Shown one piece after another: positions 47,701 through 58,325 of a stretch of DNA of 64,000 bases. The notes under the pieces were generated by a model that saw only the letters and a list, made by a program, of their open reading frames with translations, ran no database searches and was not told where the DNA came from. The translations under genes and the position numbers were made by a program. How positions within the stretch are numbered: the stretch's first letter is position 1; each line of letters opens with the position of its first letter. Source of the DNA: Mesodorylaimus sp. YZB2_4 (lineage: Eukaryota; Nematoda; Enoplea; Dorylaimida; Dorylaimidae); contig JASANH010001517.1 in the NCBI GenBank assembly GCA_030248295.1, positions 124,001-188,000 of the forward strand. The letters run 5' to 3'.

Positions 47701-47841
47701 GATTAAAGAGGCCTGAAGAAAGAAAATTACAGTATGAAAAATCTTTCCAGCTTATATGCGGTACCTTAGAATCAGCCCCCAGAGAAAGAAACGCAAACAC
47801 TGAAATGGTGGAATACTGGAGTTCGAATAAATTGTCCAAAA

Positions 47842-47958
47842 CAATCATTCACGCTCAGAAAATTTGAAGATTCTTTCTTAATGCTTTTGAGTTAGTTTCT
47901 TGGACGCTATAAACCCATCCTTTTGAGTCAGTGATTGGACGCTAATGAACCCATCCTG
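47842..47958 (+). repeat. 117-bp direct repeat, copy 1
   Basis: It is identical or nearly so to 52,863-52,979 (from CAATCATTCACGCTCAGAAA to ACCCATCCTG). Internally it has a partial repeat around TTGGACGCTA(T)AA.CCCATCC. It is joined directly to the truncated GPCR copy. Confidence 0.9.
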
Positions 47959-48817
47959 ACATGTACAAAGTTGTTGCAAATACCCACTACCAAACTGGCA
48001 TGATGATCTCGATACTGAGCCAAATTCGAAACGCAGTTTGGATAGTTGGACTGTTAGCCCTTATAGTAAGCGGGATTTCTATAATTTACCTTTATCATAA
48101 AAGGCAAACGCAAGTAACACACATGACAGGACAGCAACAGCGAAATAACAATGATAAGACCAGAAGGGCAACTGAGAAAACTCTGTTTATTTTGACCCTT
48201 TATCAAGTGTTTCAAGAAATTAATCAAATAGGCATAATGATCATCCATACCATGCTTGCTTTGAAGCCTGGTTTCCCTTCTTCGAAGGCTTCTATTTTCT
48301 GCCATACGAACGCTAGAAACTTCAATTGTGAATGCTAGCGATTTTTATGTTCTCCTTCTAGCAAGTAATACGTTCCGTAGCATTGTTAGGCATATTATGC
48401 CTTGCGTAAAAGCCGATACTAATGTGGTGGCAACAAGCTCAGTGATGAGACAAGCCAGTCAGTTTAAATGCTCAGTAGATACGCCGTACTTTATGGCGAT
48501 GTCCCTACTGTACTGTGGTCTACTACAGTAGGACCCACAGACAGTTAACGCTCGTTTACTTGCCTATGTAGCAGACTAGCACGAGGAGATTATATTGTAC
48601 TACTGAGACTCCATCTCCACTTGGTAGTGCACATTTCAAGTGAACATAGTCCCTGTTTGGTTTATTGTTGAAATGGCGTGGTATGTAATTTGCACGTTGT
48701 ATTGTCTGCCTGGTTTTTTCCACGCTTCAGACAAAATATACTTAATTGTAAGCATGCCGCTGTAATCACCTTGTGTGAAAAGCTGTTTGGGCTTTGCTGA
48801 ATTCCAAAACCTATGCA
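47958..48817 (+). pseudogene. Truncated copy of the GPCR gene at 54.3-55.3 kb
   Basis: It matches 54,815-55,688: the second half of the receptor (from DMYKVVANTHYQTGMM onward) plus about 350 bp of 3' flank. It lacks the first four membrane segments and a start codon context. A shift occurs after 'KPGFPS' (…CTTCTTCGAAGGCTTC against CTTCTTGCGAAGGGCTTC). Many 1-2 nt deletions cluster at 48,470-48,610. It ends abruptly at CCTATGCA where the right arm of the palindrome begins. Confidence 0.92.
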
Positions 48818-50522
48818 CTTACCGTCCATATGAGCATTTCGTAAATCCATAATGAATGGGGTTTACTGGAACTGAATCGCAATTGACGAAATCGTTGCCT
48901 GGCGAATCATATTCGCGCCTTCGTTTCCTTTTAACCGATTTATTCGTCGACAAATTGCGGGCAAATTTCAAAGCGGCTGATACAATTTGACTTTCAGCTC
49001 CGCTTCGACGTCCTACGTATCCCGGCCTATAATTAAAAAATGTCAAGCCTTCAGTCATTTCATTTTTCACTGTGTGATTTTGATTGCTGGATCTTCGAGT
49101 TGCCAGCGGGTAGTTTTGAATTTCCCGGCCCTAAATATACTTCACAATATATGCTGGTTGCCAGCATTCCAACGGCTATAAGCCCTTCCTCGACCCCGGC
49201 CCTGAGGTATGCGGAATGGACCTTCATCCCCGTTGTTGCTCCCATCGCCGTCATCATCAGGCGGAGGGCGACCACCGCGATTCGGCTGACGATCAACTAC
49301 ATACTGGTCGGCCGAGGCCGAGGACTCGACCTCGACCCAGACCTCGAGGAAAAATGGCCGAAGGTCGAGGTTCACAAGCAAGATGCAATAACAACTACAA
49401 CTAGCTATGACAACAGGTGATTACCATAACAACTAGCCTCATTTATGATACCGGCTTGAGTAGGCGGCTGCTAGTATACTCACCCCTGCTCTTGCATATT
49501 AGATATGTCTAGGACTGTGTTGGGAAGCCTATTATTTACAGGACAGGGCCCTCAATGTTGCAATCCTCTGCTAGGCTGGAATTTTGACGAATGTGCAGCT
49601 TCGCGAGACTTTCTTGGAAATGGCACAGCAAGTTTCCGACACACGGTTGTCAGTTTTGAATTCCGAGCACTCGATAAATGGAATGTATGTATGCTGATGA
49701 ATATTGGTAGCGCCTTTTTAAAAAATAACGTATTTAATTTATCAAAAGAATGGTTCAGTTAGAATGAGTTTAGCCTTTATTAGTGCAGCTGATGTTCCCC
49801 GTATCCTCAAATTATCCAGAGGTCATCCGAAGCTAAGTAGGTCAAAGATCTAACGCATGCTCGAACAAAGAACCGGAATGGTAGAAGACATTTTTTAACG
49901 TTAAACAGCCCAGGAAAATTTTTTTGTCAGTTCCTACTGCGAGGGTTAGGCTTACGATTTGAGTTCTAGTTCTTGTCGTGAATTTAGTAGGTTTTGTTGC
50001 CAGTCGAATTGTCTAAAAACAGTGATACGCCATTTTGGTGAGAAAATTATAATGACAACGATTTGGGGCCAATGTACGTAATTTATTACGGATAACTATC
50101 ATGATTGCTCGTCAGAGTAAGCTCCGTCCTTATGACTGACAAGGGAGACGCCAACAGTGAAGTCGAACATTGCAAAACCAAAAATTGTAATTTGTTCCGA
50201 AGGCCAACTGGTCAGCAGTGATCAGCGCCAGAAGTCCCGCGAATTTTCGAATTTGTGTGTAGTAAGGAACCCGAACGTTGAGAAAAACACGCGGGACTCT
50301 TTCCGAACTAGTTTTTCAGGTTTCAGGCTTCGCGTTCAAGCTTCCAACGCTCGGACTTGGCAGGGCTTTCCTCAAAAACCCAAAAACTCTAGCAGAATTC
50401 AAAAATTTCACAAGACTAGGTGCTGACCACTGCTGGCTGGTCGGCCATTATCTGTATATGCTTGGCGGACAGGATTAGAGGTATGTTTGTGCAAGCCCTT
50501 CGCGACACTGCTTTTAGAACAC

Positions 50523-50597
50523 CAGAGCAATTGTAACCAAGCCTGGCAGGCGTAGGAGGGAGGCGGCCGACGGAAGTCGGCGGGACAAAAACTCCGA
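50523..50597 (+). mobile_element. SINE-like fragment inside the right arm
   Basis: GTAACCAAGCCTGGCAGGCG followed by AGGAGGGAGGCGGCCGAC is the mirror of 44,796-44,870 and matches the 4,505-4,960 element. Confidence 0.6.
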
Positions 50598-51842
50598 CTC
50601 CAACGATTATTAGCTGTGTCGTCGTCCAAAATTTTGTTGGCGAAGTTTCGTTTTGGCCTTTAGGAAGTTGAGTTTTTTTAAGTCTCCTAAGCTGACCATA
50701 GGCACGGGTATTTTCAGACGGCTACGAAGCGTGCCCAGTTTTGGAAGGACTTTCTTTCTTCGTTCTCAAGTTTAGCCTATTCGAAATCAACCCAGGAGTA
50801 AGTTCTCAGGGGTCACAAAAGGCTGGAAAACTGGGAGAGCCTGGAAACGTCAGGGAACCCGAGAAGTGCATGGAAAACCCGGGTATAAATCAGGGAAAAA
50901 AGGAAAACTTGGACCCAAACTCGGAAAAACTAAGAGGTTGCAAACCTGAGAGGTGCCATATGGATTCCACATGGCTTCCATTTTGGAAACCATGTGGAGC
51001 CGTAGGTTTTTTAGTGTGGAATCCATGTGGCATCCGCCCTGGAAATCGACATTTTGGGAATCTGGGGTGTGACAACGAAATAATAATTATTATGAATGGT
51101 GATCAGTCACCCCTCAACTTGACAAGATTCGAAGCCATTTCTACATTTCTGACCGTACGTATGTATAAAGCAACTGATTTTTCTCAAAATTCTTGGAGGA
51201 ACTCACGAAAAAGAAGCTTACAATTAGTAAAACACGTGAACGCGAAGATTAATCCCACAGGTACGTGATGGAACCAAGGTGTCAACAATCCGTTTTAATT
51301 TACTCAGCGCATCCCTTACATTTTTTGTCCATTACGGAATTAAACAGGAAACAAGTTTCCATTTTTTTTTTCAGCATTTTTTTCTAGTAGCATTTATTTT
51401 AAGCACAAAAACCGCCAAATTCAAATTTGATCGATTCATCACATTTTTTTTCGCTTGTTCGTCTTCCTTCTTTTTGTGACCTTGGGAAACCAAGCAATAT
51501 AAGCGAATAGAAATGAAACTGGCACCAATCTTGGAACTGCTATCTCCTGTTTGATCTCACCCTCTCAGCTAAGCTGCTTTATCTACATGCATCTTAACTA
51601 TTCGAATACCACTGTACAACGCGTAATTCTCAATACAAAAAACATCCGCACACTAGCTCCCGCAATGAGTGAAGACATAGTTCTCCTGTGACGGTTAGTA
51701 TACCTTCTCAACAAACAAAACTTGGCGACATTCACAACAAAGACAATAATAGGCAAAGTCGGAAGTCGGTTACTGCGGGGTTGGTATTTCCGTAATTCGT
51801 AAGCATTTATTGCAGTCAGTGGGCAACCTCCGCCAGATTTAA

Positions 51843-52854
51843 TTGAGTACTGTGCAACGCCTAATGGAAGCGCCGAACAAGTGCGATCGGGCGTCTTCAT
51901 TTTACAGGGGGCTAATTAAGGCAAAGGTCCCAGCAAAATCTAATACGCTGCGATCAGATGATCCTGATGGGCATTATTACATCACTCGGGTTCGGCTCGC
52001 TAGAGAATTTGCTGCTCACTTATCTAGCTCTTGCTGCGTTTTTTCATGTGACAACAAAAATAAAGGTCACGTTGGTGTCGTTGCTACTGACCGACGGATA
52101 AAAATAAGGAAACATTTCCCTGCGAATGATGCACCAAATTATCGAGATCACGATTTTCCCCAAGGATATAAAATCACACCTGCCGGCTACATGAACATTC
52201 CACATTACGATGATTCACTCAAGCTCAAGGACGTTTGCGGCAGAGAAAAGTATAAACTGCCACAGTCTGGCCCACTGCATATTGTATCCCGAGCTCAAGG
52301 ATTCCAAGATTCGACTTTCGAACCTCACATCAATGATCTGAGTGCTATTGCACCCATTTATCTTCTTCCTGAAAAATCTATTATGATTTGAATCAGAGAC
52401 AGCGGTCCTGACTACAGTTCCAATTCTGTTTCGGATTGTCCTGTTTTTCGTCAGGTTATTTTTGCAGTTAAGCCTGGATGCATTATTGATCGTTTCGTAT
52501 TGCCTAGGCCAGTCCGCTCTTAACCCAATCGAACATGCTTGGAGCCCTATCACCCACGCTCTAACTGGCGTCACATTGTCATCGTGTCTCACTGATGAAA
52601 CTCAACCACCGTCAAGGCAGAGCCTCCCTGCAGAACAAAGAAAGCAAAAAGAAGCCCAGATGTACGACAATGCCATAAGTACTCTTTGCACCCACTGGAA
52701 TCGAGCGAGTTACTGTGGCATCCCAGTTCAAGCCACTTTTCAGTCCTGTCTCTCCGCTACAACGCCTTTTTCTGACCATAGTCACGTCAAGGCTGTTTTA
52801 AACAGTTTTGCGGCTGTTATTCGGGAAAACAAGAGTGTTCATGAGGAAGTCTAA
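51843..52854 (+). pseudogene. DDE-type transposase remnant (right-arm copy, better preserved)
   Basis: Frame 51,843-52,391 reads EAPNKCDRASSFYRGLIKAK, ARLAREFAAH-like, then CVFSCDNKNKGHVGVVATDR (a probable first catalytic Asp) and NYRDHDFPQGYKITPAGYM. After a TGA at 52,389 the same frame continues IRDSGPDYSSNSV (probable second Asp). A frame change at about 52,425-52,465 leads to 52,462-52,854 with SALNPIEHAWSPITHALTGV (probable catalytic Glu). The CDxxNK / D-GPDxS / NPIEHAWSP pattern is one I associate with a transposase-like family widespread in invertebrate genomes. The stop and shift make this copy inactive. Confidence 0.75.
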
Positions 52855-52862
52855 TTCAAGTT

Positions 52863-52979
52863 CAATCATTCACGCTCAGAAAATTTGAAGATTCTTTCTT
52901 AATGCTTTTGAGTTAGTTTCTTGGACGCTATAAACCCATCCTTTTGAGTCAGTGATTGGACGCTAATGAACCCATCCTG
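52863..52979 (+). repeat. 117-bp direct repeat, copy 2
   Basis: It matches 47,842-47,958 and directly flanks the outer end of the right arm. Both copies have the same orientation, one in the spacer and one outside the palindrome. Confidence 0.9.
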
Positions 52980-54265
52980 GAAGCGACTAAAAAAGCCCAG
53001 TAGCAGCGCTTAACCCTTTTTCTAGCTTTTTTACTGTTCAGCTGACACATTTTTTGCACTTCGCAAAGAGAAATAATTTAGGACGGGAACGGAGTCGCAG
53101 CAAGCGATGGTTCGAGAGGGCATATCAAAGAAAGGATACTTAACCATTGCCATAAGTACATATGTCTTGTGTTGTACTATACAGACCTGAATGGGTGCTT
53201 TTAATGCTCAGATGTTAAGAAAATGTATTTTTGCCACGTTTACGTAAGCATCAAACAGGCGCTCATTACAGACTGTACAGTATGTGATGCCGCCAAATCG
53301 CTACTAATTACAAGCAAGAAACGAAATAAAGCCAGTAATAAGAAATTTGTGTATTTTGGCACAGATGACGCTATTATCTCTTCAAGAAACGATGATAAAA
53401 TCTAAGTTAGGTATTTTCCCGCGAGCGGGTACATTGCGCCAGCAGAAAAAGAACAATAAGCCATTTTATGATATGCGTACAGTAATCAAGCTATGTCCAA
53501 GAAAGAACACCAACGTCTGCATTCTGCACGAATGAGCATATCCGTCCAAACCCCATCACTGATTGGCACAGTACGGGCGACGAATATGTAGCATCTTGAG
53601 CATATGCACTAAAAAACTGGTATGCTTCAGAAAAATCAAAAAAGGGGACAGGTCAGCAAGTCAACACCCACAAAATATACAACACATACTGCTGATGAAC
53701 GTAAAACGCCACCTGTCCGTCGAAAACTTCCCGTATAAATAACTTCCCGTCGAAAACTTCCCCAAATGCCGTATATGTATGCCTGGTTGGGTGTGTGTGT
53801 GTGGGGAAGGGGGGATTACTCAATTACTAAATCTGACCTTCCTAGGAGGTAAACCAGAAGAGACAAAAGATATGTAAAAGGTAAAAGTTATCGAATAAAA
53901 TTTGATCTTGTCGTCAAACATCACAAGTGTTTTTCACTTTTAAAATTACTCGTGCAATGTCTATATTTTGCACATGGATCATGTCAAGTGGTTTTTATAA
54001 ACACGCGGAAAAGAAGACCGCTATTGGAATGATTCCCAGTTCGAGTGCGAAGGTACACTAACGAGGGAGATTTTATGGCCGTCTCTAATTACAGAAGCGT
54101 GTCGATGTGCCATTCAATTAGAAATATGACCTGCTCAGATCTTATCAGTATGTATGGGTATGATGGCTGAGTTCTTCCAATAAGCCTAATTGCAATGACT
54201 CGAGACGTGAGCAGGCGAGATCACTCACGATCAGTCCTATTCCTGTCATTGCCGGGATAGCCGCT
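52980..54265. other. 5' flank of the GPCR gene; no other gene seen
   Basis: AT-rich, with a short tandem CGTCGAAAACTTCCC (about 53,715-53,765) and a (GT)n tract near 53,790. Small frames here have no recognisable domain. Confidence 0.4.
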
Positions 54266-55339
54266 ATGCCCAACTCGAGTTGCCCCACGTATCTTACATC
54301 AGACTCGGCCAGAGTATTTATTGCTAATCTGTCAATTATTTCATTCTTTATTATAAAACCGATTTGCCTCGTTTTCGACTTTTTCGGGCATTCTCTCAGT
54401 TTTATAATATTTTACAAACAATCTCGTACAAGCAAGGTCTACGCATTTCAACTATATGAAGCCGTAGCAAAAGCAGCGGCTTCACTAGTGTCTGCCAATA
54501 AGTTGATTTTTTACAACTGGTTATCAGGCGCCAATAACAGCACTGGTGTAGAATCGTTTAGACGAAAATACGTGCTGATGTGGTTCGCCGCGCACATGGC
54601 CATCCCGTTAGATGATGCGGTGACCACAATGGTCTTGTTCTTATCACTGGCCACCTCACTGGATCGAGTCTACGCCATCGGACAACCAGCCAAATACAAG
54701 TCAATGAATCGAAATCGATGGGAGGCACTGGCGGTAATGTTATCGGTGTTAATCAGTGTCTCTATTTGTATATTTGCAATGTTATTTTACACAGTTGCGC
54801 AGGTACCCGAAAGCGACATGTACAAAGTTGTTGCAAATACCCACTACCAAACTGGCATGATGATCTCGATACTGAGCCAAATTCGAAACGCAGTTTGGAT
54901 AGTTGGACTGTTAGCCCTTATAGTAAGCGGGATTTCTATAATTTACCTTTATCATAAAAGGCAAACGCAAGTAACACACATGACAGGACAGCAACAGCGA
55001 AATAACAATGATAAGACCAGAAGGGCAACTGAGAAAACTCTGTTTATTTTGACCCTTTATCAAGTGTTTCAAGAAATTAATCAAATAGGCATAATGATCA
55101 TCCATACCATGTTTGCTTTGAAGCCTGGTTTCCCTTCTTGCGAAGGGCTTCTATTTTCTGCCATACGAACGCTAGAAACTTCAATTGTGAATGCTAGCGA
55201 TTTTTATGTTCTCCTTCTAGCAAGTAATACGTTCCGTAGCATTGTTAGGCATATTATGCCTTGCGTAAAAGCCGATACTAATGTGGTGGCAACAAGCTCA
55301 GTGATGAGACAAGCCAGTCAGTTTAAATGTGCTCAGTAG
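54266..55339 (+). CDS. Seven-transmembrane G-protein-coupled receptor, orphan, single exon
   Basis: 357 aa from the ATG at 54,266. Hydrophobic segments lie at about 18-45, 63-83, 103-130, 153-180, 200-228, 258-283 and 308-328. The N-terminus is short with an NSS glycosylation site, and NNST lies in the first outer loop. After the third segment comes SLDRVYAIGQPAKY, a variant of the DRY box. The third inner loop is basic (KRQTQVTHMTGQQQRNNNDK then TRRATEKTLF). The seventh segment is followed by 'NTFRSIVRHI', and a C-terminal tail is short and Ser-rich. This is the layout of nematode chemoreceptor or peptide-receptor-like GPCRs, but I cannot assign a class. It is intronless. A truncated copy lies 6.9 kb upstream inside the palindrome. 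Confidence 0.85.
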   Translation: MPNSSCPTYLTSDSARVFIANLSIISFFIIKPICLVFDFFGHSLSFIIFYKQSRTSKVYAFQLYEAVAKAAASLVSANKLIFYNWLSGANNSTGVESFRRKYVLMWFAAHMAIPLDDAVTTMVLFLSLATSLDRVYAIGQPAKYKSMNRNRWEALAVMLSVLISVSICIFAMLFYTVAQVPESDMYKVVANTHYQTGMMISILSQIRNAVWIVGLLALIVSGISIIYLYHKRQTQVTHMTGQQQRNNNDKTRRATEKTLFILTLYQVFQEINQIGIMIIHTMFALKPGFPSCEGLLFSAIRTLETSIVNASDFYVLLLASNTFRSIVRHIMPCVKADTNVVATSSVMRQASQFKCAQ

Positions 55340-56340
55340 ATACGCCGTACTTTATGGCTGAATGTGCCCTACTGTACTGTGGTCTACTGACAGTAGGTAC
55401 CCACAGACAGTGTAACGCTCGTTTACTTGCCTATGTAGCAGACTAGCACGAGGAGATTATATTGTACTACTGTAGTACTCCATGCTGCCACTTGGTAGTG
55501 CACATTTCAAGTGAACATAGTCCCTGTTTGGTTTATTGTTGAAATGGCGTGGTATGTAATTTGCACGTTGTATTGTCTGCCTGGTTTATTCCACGCTTCA
55601 GACAAAATATACTTAATTGTAAGCATGCCGCTGTAATCACCTTGTGTGAAAAGCTGTTTGGGCTTTGCTGAATTCCAAAACCTATGCATTTGAATTCCCG
55701 TCTCCCTGCATCGTAAACTTTGATTTTGTACTGTGGGCGGTATTGCTAGTCTAAGTAGTGAAACCTATCGATATGTCGGCTGTATGGGGTAGACATGGCC
55801 TAGCTGCAGCAAACAGGTTGATACAGATGCAGGGCGTTGCAGGATCTGAGGTGAGGGGGGGCTGCTCGCCAGAAAACGTCAAAATTTACATACATAAGTT
55901 TTAGGATTTTGCGGCAAGCCAAAAGGCGCAAGTTCCAAACCCATTCAAAGCTAACGCTTTTGTGGGGGTGAGTATTGATAAGAAATTGATAAGACCTAGC
56001 TGGCCTTGCGGGGTTAATGCACTTACAAGGACGGTTCGACTCCCGCCTGGGTAAAAAATGATTGTCAATTTATGTGTTCCAGACCTCGAGTGCGCTGTAC
56101 AGTATGGTGCTTGACATGGATAAAGTATGACACGACATCGTGACATTAAAAACTAACCTTCTGCACTACAGCACCAATCAAGTTGAACAGCAGCTCCCAT
56201 CATAAACATTTTTATTATCCTGGTGCCATGGCACCACGCTGTTCTACCAGACTCGAGGAATGGAAATCGAAATACAGAGGCATAAGTTGCCCCAGCGTTG
56301 ACGCACAAAATAATCGAAGGATCCCGTCACATCCTTTGTT
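55340..56340. other. 3' flank of the GPCR gene; no gene seen
   Basis: The first 350 bp (to about 55,688) are duplicated at 48,465-48,817. Nothing recognisable beyond. Confidence 0.45.
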
Positions 56341-56706
56341 TTACACCCAAGTATACAAGATCAAATTGTGATCATCGAACAAAAAAATGCACTCGAATCT
56401 GCCACCTTAGAGTTTCACTACCAGTGATACCCTCTCCAACGATCGATCGCAGCACACGCCGAGTCCATCGACAAATCTTTCCTATCCATCAGTAGCGATT
56501 TAGAGAATCGGTACATGAATTTTCGCCTCAAGAATATTCTAGAGTATTTCACATCACAAGAACTGACTCTAGAGCAGATCAATAACAAGATGGTCCAAGA
56601 GTGCAGGTTGCTTAAGCAACTCATTACTCGAAACAAGCTTGCGGAATTAGAGCTAAAGCTGGACGAGGCGCTAAAGCCGATAAAGGGCAATCAATGCATT
56701 ATCTAG
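56341..56706 (+). pseudogene. Coiled-coil protein fragment, unrecognised
   Basis: The frame reads 'IQDQIVIIEQKNALESATLE', then an in-frame TGA at 56,425, then SIDKSFLSISSDLENRYMNF and TLEQINNKMVQECRLLKQLI, ending LDEALKPIKGNQCII. Heptad-like spacing suggests a coiled coil. No start codon context or splice partners were found; it may be a decayed gene or a retroelement ORF1-like relic. Confidence 0.35.
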
Positions 56707-58325
56707 ATTCTGAAAATTATTAGCCTCCACCCATTCATGTCATACTCGACATTTTTTTATTGGGAGCCATTTTTTTTGCCAAGACGGCACTGACGAAGGC
56801 AAGCCATAGCAGTCGTGGACGAGAAGCTGGAGCTCGAATCATGAGTTGTCATCTCCTGAGCTTTCGAGCTTCAAAAAATTATTGCAAATTATTGCAAACA
56901 CAGGAAGGAGAAGAAACTGTTGAAGCATTCAAATGGCAGTGTGACGATTGTGGTCAGAGAATTCGAGGGCAATGGCATATAAAAAAGATGATCTTTCCTG
57001 GGCCGCTATACAAATCAAGGATATCGAATAATTATGGTTTCACTCTAGCTGCCATGTCCAAGATTGTTTTCATATGTTAATGCCGAGTTTTTGCGCATTC
57101 TGGCTAGAATCATGGCATGGGCACAGACAAGTCTTTGCCATGACTCTTGCCAAAGACGTGTCTTCTTGCCAAGCTTTTCCCAAATTCATGTTAGTTGTCA
57201 TGTCAAGATCTTGCCACTATCTCGGCAAGATATCTAGCATGCGCTTGCCAAGAAAACCAAGTTTTGGCAATGCGGGAATAGTCCCCCACGCTAAATAATT
57301 CTAAGGATTCATATCTGGCAAAAAACCAGGCCATTGTTGCATATCGAGTTCAATCGGCACTATCACGCATTACCCAACAACGGCATCATGCTCGAAGTTT
57401 GCGCTAATCGACGATTCTGATTTTCTGCCGAGCCTTTATAATGCTCCATTTTCTCGATCTCTTGGATAGAATTGAATTTCTGCTGATTAACGTTACCCGC
57501 ATGAGAGGCAGCGTAATTATGATTCAGTTCAAAGACTATGAGAATTCCAAACAGAGACTCTGTCATGCTCATGGGCGAGCCTGATACAGGACCGGGCGTC
57601 TATTTTTTAGGTCACAGTTGCTGCGCTCACCGTCAGTGACACGAAAAAGGCAAACAGGATTGAATGATTGGCTTTATTTGCTACAAAGTTTTGGAAGCAG
57701 GATTTTACAAAATCAGCTACATTACTGAACGAAAAACCAGATCCAACTGATGACCTCTGTTGTATGTTTTGTGATCGTGTCAGGTTTCCAATCATGTTCT
57801 ATAGTTCTGTGTGTACATGCAAGCACGCAGATGTACCAACGAGCTGTAGCGGTGACAAAATTATCCATCTAACTTAGATAAAATAGATATAAATTTTTAA
57901 GAAAATTTGGTCGAAATTTTTGCAGATGTTCCAGATCCGTAAAATTTAAAGTGGGTGTAAATTTCTAGATCGAGGTAAAACGATTATGCATAATAATTTT
58001 CTCATATGCTGCAAATTTTAAATTTAGCGCTAAAATGTGCACGGAACACGTATGTGTTTCTGCGTATCAACTTGGCTATATAGCCGTGGGTAGAACCAAA
58101 CCGTCAGTACCTTGTGTTTGTGTTTGCATTGGCGCATTGTTGGTCTGTGGGGAAGGGTATAATTATTTCGTTTTTACATTTCTTATATTATTTAGCCAGC
58201 TCTGTAAGCGACAGATCAACGCATGAATAAGCAAACATAGATTGCTTCAATGGGATATGTACTTTGCCAATCTCTATATCAAAAAAATTTCGACGTCCTG
58301 CTGCTTCAGTTACAGTTTTTAACAC
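56707..58325. other. Intergenic; no gene seen
   Basis: Short frames only. A stretch at 57,090-57,260 is rich in TCTTGCCA words (CTTGCCAAG...), a degenerate local repeat. Confidence 0.4.

Larger units (their letters stand above)
48816..52857 (-). repeat. Right arm of the giant inverted repeat (about 4.04 kb)
   Basis: This is the reverse complement of 42,536-46,578, with scattered substitutions and a few 1-2 nt differences. The spacer between the arms is 2,237 bp. The arms start immediately after the truncated GPCR copy and stop six bases before the second copy of the 117-bp repeat. Confidence 0.95.
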
